Source of the DNA: Lachnospiraceae bacterium
Lineage (GTDB): Bacteria > Bacillota > Clostridia > Lachnospirales > Lachnospiraceae
DNA: 38,335 nt
Direction of reading: 5' to 3'
Assembly (NCBI GenBank): GCA_004557975.1
Contig: SFEV01000026.1
Span: forward strand, 1-38,335
Positions within the stretch are counted from its first letter, which is position 1, and the number at the start of each line of letters is the position of its first letter. The notes below the pieces were generated by a model. The model was not told the origin of the DNA. It searched no databases and was given only the letters and a program-made list of their open reading frames with translations. The position numbers and the translations under genes are program-made. Positions 7,376 through 13,604 of the stretch are shown here, one piece after another.

Positions 7376-8551
7376 TCAGATTCTGGCCACGCCGCTTTCG
7401 CGCGCAGCATTCGCAACTGCTCTGGCCACTGCCTCTCCCACTCCGGGATCAAACGCTTTCGGAATTATATAGTCGGCATTCAGCTTATCCTCCGGCACCA
7501 TATCTGCCAGCGCCTCTGCAGCCGCCATCTTCATTTCCTCATTGATATCACGGGCCCGCACGTCAAAGGTTCCGCGGAATACACCCGGAAATGCCAGGAC
7601 GTTGTTGATCTGATTCGGGAAATCACTTCTGCCGGTTGCCACCACCTTCGCACCTCCGGCCTTTGCCTCATCCGGGAATATCTCCGGCGTCGGATTTGCA
7701 CAGGCAAAGATAATGGCATCCTGATTCATGGTCTTTACCATCTCAGTCGTAACCTGGCCCGGTGCCGATACACCGATGAACACATCGGCTCCCACAAGCA
7801 TTTCCGCCAGTGTTCCCTGTACTTTCTGCAGATTTGTGACCTTCGCCATCTCTTCCTTGATCCAGTTCATTCCATTTGGGCGACCCTCATAAATCGCGCC
7901 GGAGCGGTCACACATGGTAATATTCCGAAATCCTGCGGAAAGAAGCAGCTTCACAATAGAAATGGCTGCTGCACCTGCCCCGGAAGTGACCACCTTCACA
8001 TCTTCTTTTTTCTTGCCGACCACCTTCAATGCGTTTGTAAGACCTGCAAGAGTGATAATTGCCGTTCCGTGCTGGTCGTCATGAAAAATGGGAATATCAC
8101 ATTTTTCTTTCAGCTTCCGCTCAATTTCGAAACATCTCGGTGCTGAAATATCCTCGAGATTAACGCCTCCGAATGAACCTGACAGCAGATATATGGTATT
8201 AACGATCTCATCTACATCCTTTGATTTAATGCACAGAGGGAAAGCATCCACATCTGCAAAGGCTTTAAACAAAACGCATTTTCCTTCCATAACCGGCATG
8301 CCCGCCTCCGGACCGATGTCTCCCAGACCCAGTACGGCGCTCCCGTCTGTAATCACTGCACACATATTGTGCCGTCTTGTCAGGTCGTAGCTTCGGTTAA
8401 CATCTTTCTGGATTTCCAGACACGGCTGGGCAACACCCGGTGTATAAGCCAGCGACAGGTCATCCTTTGAGGCAACCGGTACACGTGAGACTACTTCTAT
8501 TTTTCCTCCCCATTCAGAGTGAAGCTTCAATGACTCCTTTGCATAATCCAT
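7376..8551 (-). CDS. NAD(P)-dependent malic enzyme (oxaloacetate-decarboxylating malate dehydrogenase)
   Basis: Converts malate to pyruvate and CO2 while reducing NAD(P). The 391-residue protein is the short bacterial form without a phosphotransacetylase tail. The N-terminal malic domain has AYTPGVAQP with the catalytic Tyr at residue 36, CVLFKAFADVDAFPLC, and the metal-binding FHDDQHGTA segment. The NAD-binding domain contains the SGAGAAAIS glycine-rich loop. The start at 8549-8551 has GGAGGTC upstream. It lies 18 bases after the Ldh2-family gene in one operon. Coenzyme preference cannot be read safely from sequence. Pairing with another hydroxyacid dehydrogenase suggests malate/pyruvate interconversion or a redox-exchange role (inference). 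Confidence 0.94.
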   Translation of the reverse strand: MDYAKESLKLHSEWGGKIEVVSRVPVASKDDLSLAYTPGVAQPCLEIQKDVNRSYDLTRRHNMCAVITDGSAVLGLGDIGPEAGMPVMEGKCVLFKAFADVDAFPLCIKSKDVDEIVNTIYLLSGSFGGVNLEDISAPRCFEIERKLKEKCDIPIFHDDQHGTAIITLAGLTNALKVVGKKKEDVKVVTSGAGAAAISIVKLLLSAGFRNITMCDRSGAIYEGRPNGMNWIKEEMAKVTNLQKVQGTLAEMLVGADVFIGVSAPGQVTTEMVKTMNQDAIIFACANPTPEIFPDEAKAGGAKVVATGRSDFPNQINNVLAFPGVFRGTFDVRARDINEEMKMAAAEALADMVPEDKLNADYIIPKAFDPGVGEAVARAVANAARESGVARI

Positions 8552-8569
8552 TTTCTGACCTCCAGATAA

Positions 8570-9688
8570 TTATTTTTCAAACGGGAATCTGAACTGAGTC
8601 AGCCCGAATTCATCGCGCATTTCTATAAATTCCTTCTGTACTGCCTCTGTCATCGGAACACCCTTGTCCTTGCGGTACATCCATACATCGTATTCCTTTT
8701 CGCCTGCGGTGTAAATACGATCCTGTCCCGGTGCCTTTTCCGAATTGCGCAGCTCTCTCAGGATATCTCCGCACGTCTTTTTAAACGCTTCGGCTCCCAT
8801 GAATGCCTCCGTATCAATGGCCATGAAGAAGTGTCCCAGATGATACGGATGAATCTTGCCGTTCTCGTCTTTTCCGTCCAGTGCACGGAGGAACAGACCC
8901 GACTGGAGTGCTGCTGAAAGGATCTCAACCACCGTCGCGTATCCGTATCCCTTATATCCGGCAAAAAGCTCGCCGATACCGCCGAGAGGTGCCAGTGCCG
9001 CTTTCTGACTTCTGATATCCTTCAGAATCTGGGCGCTGTCTGTCATCTCGGAACCGTCTCTGCCTATTACCATTCCGGCCGGAGTGTCATGACCGATACG
9101 CGCATAGTATTCGATCTTTCCGTTCTGAATAATCGAGGTCGCACAGTCCAGCATAAACGGGAACGGTTCATCTGTCGGCATTCCGAATGTCAGCGGATTT
9201 GTGCCGAGCATATTCTCCACGCCAAATGTAGGCGCAATAGAAGGTCTGGCATTGGTGCCTGTAATTCCGATCATATTCTCCTTTGTCGCCATAGTCGCCC
9301 AGTATCCGGCGATACCGTAATGAGATGAATTGCGCACAGCCACCATGCCCATTCCATACTTATGTGCTTTCTCGATACACATATCCATTGCTTTTTTGCT
9401 GGCCACCATACCCATACCGTCATTGGCATCAAGAACCGCCGTAGTCGGAGTCTCGCGCAGGACATCGATCTTTGTCACCGGATTGAGAATCCCTGCTTTA
9501 ATACGGTCTACATAAATCGGCTTGAAACGGTTGCAGCCATGACTTTCAATACCTCTTCTGTCACTTTCCAGCAGTACATCCGAACAGAGTCTCGCCTCAT
9601 TTTCCGGCACTCCAAGCTTTGTCAGAACTGCTGTCATAAAATCATCCGTGAGCTGCCACGGTACGTAAGGTCTGTTATCGTTTTCCAT
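8570..9688 (-). CDS. Ldh2/MDH2 family malate/L-lactate-type dehydrogenase
   Basis: A 372-residue NAD(P)-dependent 2-hydroxyacid dehydrogenase of the Ldh2/MDH2 fold, unrelated to classical lactate or malate dehydrogenases. Visible family features are the DRRGIESHG stretch with the catalytic His, VRNSSHYGIAGYW, GTNPLTFGMP, and the C-terminal GYKGYGYATVVEILSAAL motif. Members act on malate, L-lactate, ureidoglycolate or sulfolactate, so the substrate is open; the malic enzyme directly downstream favours malate. Two ATGs in tandem follow AAAGGAGGAG: the one at 9688 has the better spacing, and the one at 9691 adds one Met. It is the first gene of the operon, behind a leader containing an intrinsic terminator. 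Confidence 0.88.
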   Translation of the reverse strand: MENDNRPYVPWQLTDDFMTAVLTKLGVPENEARLCSDVLLESDRRGIESHGCNRFKPIYVDRIKAGILNPVTKIDVLRETPTTAVLDANDGMGMVASKKAMDMCIEKAHKYGMGMVAVRNSSHYGIAGYWATMATKENMIGITGTNARPSIAPTFGVENMLGTNPLTFGMPTDEPFPFMLDCATSIIQNGKIEYYARIGHDTPAGMVIGRDGSEMTDSAQILKDIRSQKAALAPLGGIGELFAGYKGYGYATVVEILSAALQSGLFLRALDGKDENGKIHPYHLGHFFMAIDTEAFMGAEAFKKTCGDILRELRNSEKAPGQDRIYTAGEKEYDVWMYRKDKGVPMTEAVQKEFIEMRDEFGLTQFRFPFEK

Positions 9689-9718
9689 CATATCTCCTCC
9701 TTTGCTTTCCTGTTACGC

Positions 9719-9793
9719 AAAAAAAGCAATGTAAAAAGACATATCCCGTCCCATTACATCGCATCTCTTATACTCGCGCACATATTATTCAGC
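9719..9793 (-). promoter_or_regulatory. Attenuator-like leader of the Ldh2/malic enzyme operon
   Basis: Between the promoter and the first gene the minus strand carries an intrinsic terminator. Arms GCGATGTAA (9754-9762) and TTACATTGC (9726-9734) pair over 9 bases with one wobble and run into seven T residues (9719-9725), only about 30 bases before the start codon. A nine-codon frame (ATG at 9781-9783, product MCASIRDAM) ends with a TAA inside the 5' arm. A terminator in this position implies conditional readthrough. What relieves it is not visible, and the mini-ORF has no clear ribosome-binding site. Confidence 0.6.
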
Positions 9794-9800
9794 TGGTTAA

Positions 9801-9829
9801 AATATAACATCCGTGCACTGTTCTGTCAA
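9801..9829 (-). promoter_or_regulatory. Promoter of the Ldh2/malic enzyme operon
   Basis: On the minus strand, TTGACA (9824-9829), a 17-base spacer and TATATT (9801-9806). It is near consensus, with transcription expected to begin near 9794. Confidence 0.78.
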
Positions 9830-9917
9830 GTATTTCGACATATTTGCAGGCAAAAAATTTCAATCCGACCTTAAAGCCAAATAAAGTCAAAAATCTGCTG
9901 CAAAAATTTTTTTATTA

Positions 9918-9946
9918 TTGATAAATTCTGTGCGTTATGTTAAAAT
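9918..9946 (+). promoter_or_regulatory. Promoter of glpP-glpK
   Basis: TTGATA (9918-9923), a 17-base spacer and TAAAAT (9941-9946). Transcription would begin near 9953, leaving a leader of about 165 bases before glpP. Confidence 0.72.
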
Positions 9947-9952
9947 TCAACT

Positions 9953-10032
9953 AAATAAACGAAAATGGTACAGAGATTATGAGAGTATGGATTTGGCAAT
10001 AGAGATATTGTTTTATATCTGTGCTCTTTTTT
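9953..10032 (+). promoter_or_regulatory. Candidate GlpP-responsive antiterminator/terminator leader
   Basis: Arms at 9967-9977 (GGTACAGAGAT) and 10015-10025 (ATATCTGTGCT) can pair over 11 positions with one mismatch and two wobbles, followed by CTTTTTT (10026-10032): an intrinsic terminator. A competing short hairpin, AGATAT (10003-10008) with ATATCT (10015-10020), would disrupt it. GlpP proteins act as glycerol-3-phosphate-dependent antiterminators on leaders of glp operons, and the next gene is glpP, so autoregulation is the natural reading. The loop also contains a seven-codon frame (ATG at 9979, MRVWIWQ). The structure was drawn by hand, not folded. Confidence 0.6.
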
Positions 10033-10116
10033 ATTTCTGTCTGCATTTATGAGCGACATTATCCGTTTTTTAAAACAGCAGAGCATGACATATCATTTAC
10101 CGCAAAGGAGGAGGCT

Positions 10117-10692
10117 ATGATGATAAAACCGAGCTTTTTTGAACTGATTGAAGCAAATCCGGTGATCGCAGCAGTCAAAGATGACAACGGACTGAGCACC
10201 TGCTGTTCCTGCGATGATATTAAAGTAGTTTTTATTCTCTACGGAGATATCTGCAGTATCGAAAAAATTGTCCGCAAAATAAAGCAGGCCGGCAAGATCG
10301 CAATGGTTCACATTGATCTGATGGAAGGATTAAGCTGCAAGGAAATTGCTGTGGATTTTATCAGGGCACACACTCTGGCAGACGGAATTATCTCCACCAG
10401 GCCGTCCCTTATTAAACGCGGAAAAGAACTGGGACTTTATACCACACTCCGGATTTTTCTTCTGGACTCCATGTCCTATGAAAATATTCCGAAACAAATG
10501 GCAAACGCAAAGCCGGACATGCTGGAGATTCTTCCCGGACTGATGCCGAAAATTATACGGCGCGTAACCAAAATGGCAAAAGTTCCCGTCATCGCAGGCG
10601 GTCTTATTTCCGACAGAGAAGACGTCATGAATGCACTTTCAGCCGGAGCCATCTCTGTATCTTCCACAAATCCGGCAGTATGGATGATGTAG
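10117..10692 (+). CDS. glpP: GlpP-type glycerol-3-phosphate-responsive antiterminator
   Basis: RNA-binding regulator of glycerol genes: on binding glycerol-3-phosphate it stabilises readthrough of leader terminators of glp operons (known in Bacillus). The 191-residue protein fits the family length and shows its TIM-barrel-like pattern: NPVIAAVKD near the N-terminus, VHIDLMEGLSCKEIAVDFI around residues 66-84, then DGIISTRPSLIKRGKELG, EILPGLMPKII and the C-terminal VIAGGLISDREDVMNAL glycine motif. The start follows AAAGGAGGAGGC. A second ATG directly after the first is equally possible; a longer frame from 10021 would begin inside the leader terminator and is rejected. It is followed 48 bases later by glpK. 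Confidence 0.92.
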   Translation: MMIKPSFFELIEANPVIAAVKDDNGLSTCCSCDDIKVVFILYGDICSIEKIVRKIKQAGKIAMVHIDLMEGLSCKEIAVDFIRAHTLADGIISTRPSLIKRGKELGLYTTLRIFLLDSMSYENIPKQMANAKPDMLEILPGLMPKIIRRVTKMAKVPVIAGGLISDREDVMNALSAGAISVSSTNPAVWMM

Positions 10693-10740
10693 ACAGCAGA
10701 CATAATAAACTTTCTTCAAAAAGACTGACAGGAGAACAAT

Positions 10741-12252
10741 ATGGAAAAATACATAATGGCACTTGATGCAGGGACAACAAGCAACCGCTGTATTCTGTTC
10801 AACAGACGTGGAGAAATATGCAGCGTTTCCCAGAAAGAATTCACACAACATTTCCCCAGGCCGGGCTGGGTCGAACATGATGCAGAGGAGCTCTGGTCCG
10901 TGCAGCTGGATACCGCATTAAAAGCTATGGAAAACATCGGAGCTTCTGCGTCAGACATTGCTGCAATCGGTATAGCAAATCAGCGCGAGACAGCCATCGT
11001 ATGGGATAAAAACACCGGCGTTCCCGTTTATCCTGCCATTGTATGGCAGTGCCGGAGAACCTCACAGTACTGCGATTTGCTGAAAACAGGAGGTCTTACC
11101 GATATTTACCGTCAGAAGACCGGCCTTGTAATTGATGCCTATTTTTCAGCGACTAAAATCAAATGGATTCTTGACAATGTGGAAGGAGCCAGAGCGCGGG
11201 CAGAAAAAGGAGAATTGCTGTTTGGTACTGTAGATACGTGGCTGATCTGGAAGCTGACAAAAGGAAGAATCCATGTGACCGACTATTCCAATGCTTCCCG
11301 CACCATGCTGTTTAATATCAACACCCTTGAATGGGATGACGAGATTCTGGAAGAGCTGAACATTCCGAAATGTATGCTTCCGAAGGTACAGCCGTCCAGC
11401 TGCATTTACGGTGAATGTGACCCGGAATTCTTCGGAGGTTCCATCCCCATCAGCGCTGCAGCCGGTGATCAGCAGGCAGCCCTGTTCGGTCAGGCATGCT
11501 TTTCAGCCGGTGAAGCCAAAAACACATATGGAACCGGCTGCTTCCTTCTGATGAACACCGGCGATACTCCCGTCCGGTCAAAAAATGGCCTTGTGACGAC
11601 GATTGCCTGGGGTCTGAACGGAAAAATAACCTACGCTCTGGAGGGATCCGTATTCGCGGCAGGCGCCGCAATTCAATGGCTTCGCGATGAACTGCGCCTC
11701 ATTGATTCAGCACCGGACTCCGAAGCTATGGCATCCAGAGTACCGGATACAAATGGCTGTTACGTGGTACCTGCCTTTACCGGTCTTGGTGCACCGCACT
11801 GGAATCAATACGCCAGAGGAACTATCGTGGGATTAACACGCGGTGTGAACAGGTATCACATCATCCGCGCCACTCTCGATTCCCTGTGTTATCAGGTAAA
11901 TGATGTTCTTACCGCCATGAAAGCAGATTCCGGAATTGAACTGAGCACTCTGAAGGTGGACGGCGGTGCAAGTGCAAACAACCTTCTGATGCAGACACAA
12001 GCCGACCTGATCAATGCCCCCGTCAATCGTCCACAGTGTGTGGAGACGACAGCCATGGGAGCCGCTTATCTGGCAGGCCTGGCAGTGGGATACTGGTCCG
12101 GTCTGGATGAAATCCGCCGGAACTGGTGCATCGACAGAACGTTTGTGCCGGAAATTTCGGTCTCTGAAAGAACAGAACGAATCACCGGGTGGAATCACGC
12201 TGTAGACTGCGCCTGTTACTGGGCGGACCATACTCCGCCGTCATCACTCTGA
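10741..12252 (+). CDS. glpK: Glycerol kinase
   Basis: Phosphorylates glycerol with ATP to sn-glycerol-3-phosphate in the cytoplasm, which is also the effector of GlpP. The 503-residue FGGY-family kinase is full length. It opens with the phosphate-binding DAGTTSNRCILF, has NQRETAIVWD near residue 80, GTGCFLLMNTG near 263, GLGAPHWNQYARGTIVGLTRG near 345, and VDGGASANNLLMQTQADL near 405. The start follows AGGAGAA. Together with glpP it forms a two-gene glycerol operon; neither the uptake facilitator glpF nor glpD is adjacent, so uptake and oxidation are encoded elsewhere. Positions 1-12 hold the usual kinase signature with no disrupted residues. Confidence 0.97.
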   Translation: MEKYIMALDAGTTSNRCILFNRRGEICSVSQKEFTQHFPRPGWVEHDAEELWSVQLDTALKAMENIGASASDIAAIGIANQRETAIVWDKNTGVPVYPAIVWQCRRTSQYCDLLKTGGLTDIYRQKTGLVIDAYFSATKIKWILDNVEGARARAEKGELLFGTVDTWLIWKLTKGRIHVTDYSNASRTMLFNINTLEWDDEILEELNIPKCMLPKVQPSSCIYGECDPEFFGGSIPISAAAGDQQAALFGQACFSAGEAKNTYGTGCFLLMNTGDTPVRSKNGLVTTIAWGLNGKITYALEGSVFAAGAAIQWLRDELRLIDSAPDSEAMASRVPDTNGCYVVPAFTGLGAPHWNQYARGTIVGLTRGVNRYHIIRATLDSLCYQVNDVLTAMKADSGIELSTLKVDGGASANNLLMQTQADLINAPVNRPQCVETTAMGAAYLAGLAVGYWSGLDEIRRNWCIDRTFVPEISVSERTERITGWNHAVDCACYWADHTPPSSL

Positions 12253-12295
12253 CTGTTATCCGGACAGACCAGCGGATCTTACACGAAAATTTCCC

Positions 12296-12329
12296 AAAAA
12301 ATATCAGGCGGAGCATACACTCCGCCTGA
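12296..12329 (-). terminator. Terminator between glpK and the macrodomain gene
   Basis: A perfect 10-base stem, TCAGGCGGAG (12304-12313) and CTCCGCCTGA (12320-12329), with a 6-base loop. On the minus strand TATTTTTT follows, so it terminates the macrodomain gene. On the plus strand only a weak T content follows, but it may also stop glpK transcription. Confidence 0.82.
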
Positions 12330-12330
12330 C

Positions 12331-12840
12331 TTATATCCTGCTCACTTCTGCCTTATAAACCAGCTCTGTCCGCTCGTCAAAAAGCACCCAGAGCACCAGG
12401 TCAATTCTGTCCGGATTCTGTTGAAGAAATTCTTTCACTGCTGTCACCGCAGTTCTGGCTGCCTCCTGCACCGGATAGCCGTACACGCCGGTCGAAACAG
12501 ACGGAAATGCAATGGAACGGATATTATGATCCGATGCCAGCTGCAGTGAATTTTTATAACAATTCGCGAGCAGCCCGGCTTCATTATAATCGCCGCCGCG
12601 CCAAATCGGTCCTACCGTGTGTATAACGTATTTACACGGAAGATTGTATGCTTTCGTGATCTTCGCTTCTCCCGTCGCACATCCGTGAAGTGTCCGGCAT
12701 TCCTCCAGAAGCTTCGGACCTGCGGCACGGTGAATCGCACCGTCCACTCCGCCGCCTCCGAGAAGGCTGTTGTTGGCCGCATTTACGATGGCCTCGACTG
12801 TGTCAATCCTGGTAATATCTCCCCTTACAGTCTTAATCAT
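12331..12840 (-). CDS. Macrodomain protein, O-acetyl-ADP-ribose deacetylase type
   Basis: A 169-residue MacroD-type macrodomain. The family hydrolyses O-acetyl-ADP-ribose and can remove ADP-ribose from modified proteins or DNA ends. Signatures are GDIT near residue 7, IVNAANNSLLGGGGVDGAIH (residues 19-38, the ADP-ribose loop), YVIHTVGPIW, and the phosphate-binding AFPSVSTGVYGYP. The start ATG at 12838-12840 follows AGGGGTG; an in-frame GTG at 12849 would leave no room for a ribosome-binding site. The gene is monocistronic. Its promoter contains a GAAC-N4-GTTC dyad resembling a LexA box, suggesting DNA-damage control (inference). Length and motifs are intact. Confidence 0.93.
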   Translation of the reverse strand: MIKTVRGDITRIDTVEAIVNAANNSLLGGGGVDGAIHRAAGPKLLEECRTLHGCATGEAKITKAYNLPCKYVIHTVGPIWRGGDYNEAGLLANCYKNSLQLASDHNIRSIAFPSVSTGVYGYPVQEAARTAVTAVKEFLQQNPDRIDLVLWVLFDERTELVYKAEVSRI

Positions 12841-12914
12841 AGCACTCACCCCTGTCCCATGTTATCGTATTTTCCTTATCGCTGCTGCATTGCTCTCCCA
12901 CAGTACTTATAATT

Positions 12915-12943
12915 ATTATAGCGAACTTACGTTCTCTTGTAAA
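12915..12943 (-). promoter_or_regulatory. Promoter of the macrodomain gene
   Basis: On the minus strand, TTTACA (12938-12943), a 17-base spacer and a perfect TATAAT (12915-12920). The LexA-like dyad lies in the spacer. Confidence 0.78.
12922..12934. promoter_or_regulatory. LexA (SOS) box-like operator
   Basis: CGAACTTACGTTC contains GAAC-N4-GTTC, which fits the clostridial LexA box and most of the longer Bacillus DinR/LexA consensus (CGAAC-N4-GTTC core). It sits exactly between the -35 and -10 of the macrodomain promoter, where a repressor would block transcription. Only one box is present. LexA binding is inferred. Confidence 0.6.
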
Positions 12944-12949
12944 GTGATT

Positions 12950-13486
12950 TCAGGAAATAGCAGGCAATGCAGCGGCAAGCACCACGCTGGCCGCTATCCC
13001 CGCGAACGTGGCAAGCAGTGCGCCGCACAGCGTGTACCGTGTCTTTTTGATCCCTGCCGTCATGAAATAAACACTCATGGTATAAAAAATTGTCTCGGTA
13101 CAGCACATCATCAGCGAAGCGGTCATGCCTGTAAAGGAATCCGTACCGTACGCTTTGTAGATATCCAGCAGAAGCCCTGTGGCAGCGCTGGAGGAAAACA
13201 TCCGCAGCACCGCAAGGGGCATCAGAGAAGCAGGAAATATCCCGGCCGGAATGATGCGCCCGAGAACATCAGCGGCCGCCTCAAGAAATCCTGAAGCTCT
13301 CAGTACCCCCGTTCCCACCATCAGTCCGATCATTGTGGGGACGAGTTTCACAACTGTTTTCAGGCCGTCCTCCGCTCCTCTGACGAAGCTGTCATAGACG
13401 GCCACCTTCGTCAGCAGGCCATACCCGATGATATACAGAACGAGAAACGGAATGATAAATCTGGAGAGATACAGCAAAAACTGCAT
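12950..13486 (-). CDS. spmB: Spore maturation protein B (SpmB), nucleoside-recognition-domain membrane protein
   Basis: A 178-residue polytopic membrane protein with the SpmB/nucleoside-recognition pattern: hydrophobic N-terminus, KVAVYDSFVRGAEDGLKTVV, VPTMIGLMVGTGVLRASG, a middle segment PLAVLRMFSSSAATGLLLD, and CCTETIFYTMSVYFMTAG near the C-terminus. SpmA and SpmB together are needed for normal spore-core dehydration in Bacillus. Here spmA, normally directly upstream, is absent; instead the stop of a large surface-protein gene lies 118 bases upstream. The start ATG has no clear ribosome-binding site and comes one base after a 17-base-pair hairpin. The family is convincing; expression is the puzzle. 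Confidence 0.9.
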   Translation of the reverse strand: MQFLLYLSRFIIPFLVLYIIGYGLLTKVAVYDSFVRGAEDGLKTVVKLVPTMIGLMVGTGVLRASGFLEAAADVLGRIIPAGIFPASLMPLAVLRMFSSSAATGLLLDIYKAYGTDSFTGMTASLMMCCTETIFYTMSVYFMTAGIKKTRYTLCGALLATFAGIAASVVLAAALPAIS

Positions 13487-13487
13487 A

Positions 13488-13538
13488 AAAACACCGCACT
13501 GCCCGTTTTGTTTTATTATATGAGCAACGCGGTGTTTT
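13488..13538 (-). terminator. Long hairpin ending one base before the spmB start codon
   Basis: On the minus strand, arms at 13522-13538 (AAAACACCGCGTTGCTC) and 13488-13504 (GGGCAGTGCGGTGTTTT) pair over 17 positions with three wobbles. The loop of 17 bases is AT-rich and includes TATAAT. It ends in a T-run that runs into the spmB ATG. It serves as a terminator for the upstream surface-protein gene, but it would also hide the spmB ribosome-binding region on any readthrough transcript. Confidence 0.75.
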
Positions 13539-13604
13539 CAGACTGTCATATTTCCACAGCTCCCGGCTGTGTCTTCTGTTATTTCATTTTTTCTGTGTCT
13601 TTAT

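Noticed and set aside
7223..8146. A 307-codon plus-strand frame overlapping the DUF1622 end and the malic enzyme gene
   Set aside because: It starts inside the DUF1622 gene, crosses its terminator and runs antisense to malic enzyme; composition is not protein-like.
13515..13530. CATATAAT upstream of spmB considered as a sporulation sigma-factor -10
   Set aside because: No matching -35 for sigma E, G or K at the proper distance; it remains only a curiosity in the hairpin loop.
13555..13571. CACAGC/GCTGTG hairpin considered as terminator of the large surface-protein gene
   Set aside because: The T-rich stretch lies on the plus strand, where no gene ends; the hairpin at 13488-13538 is a far better minus-strand terminator.
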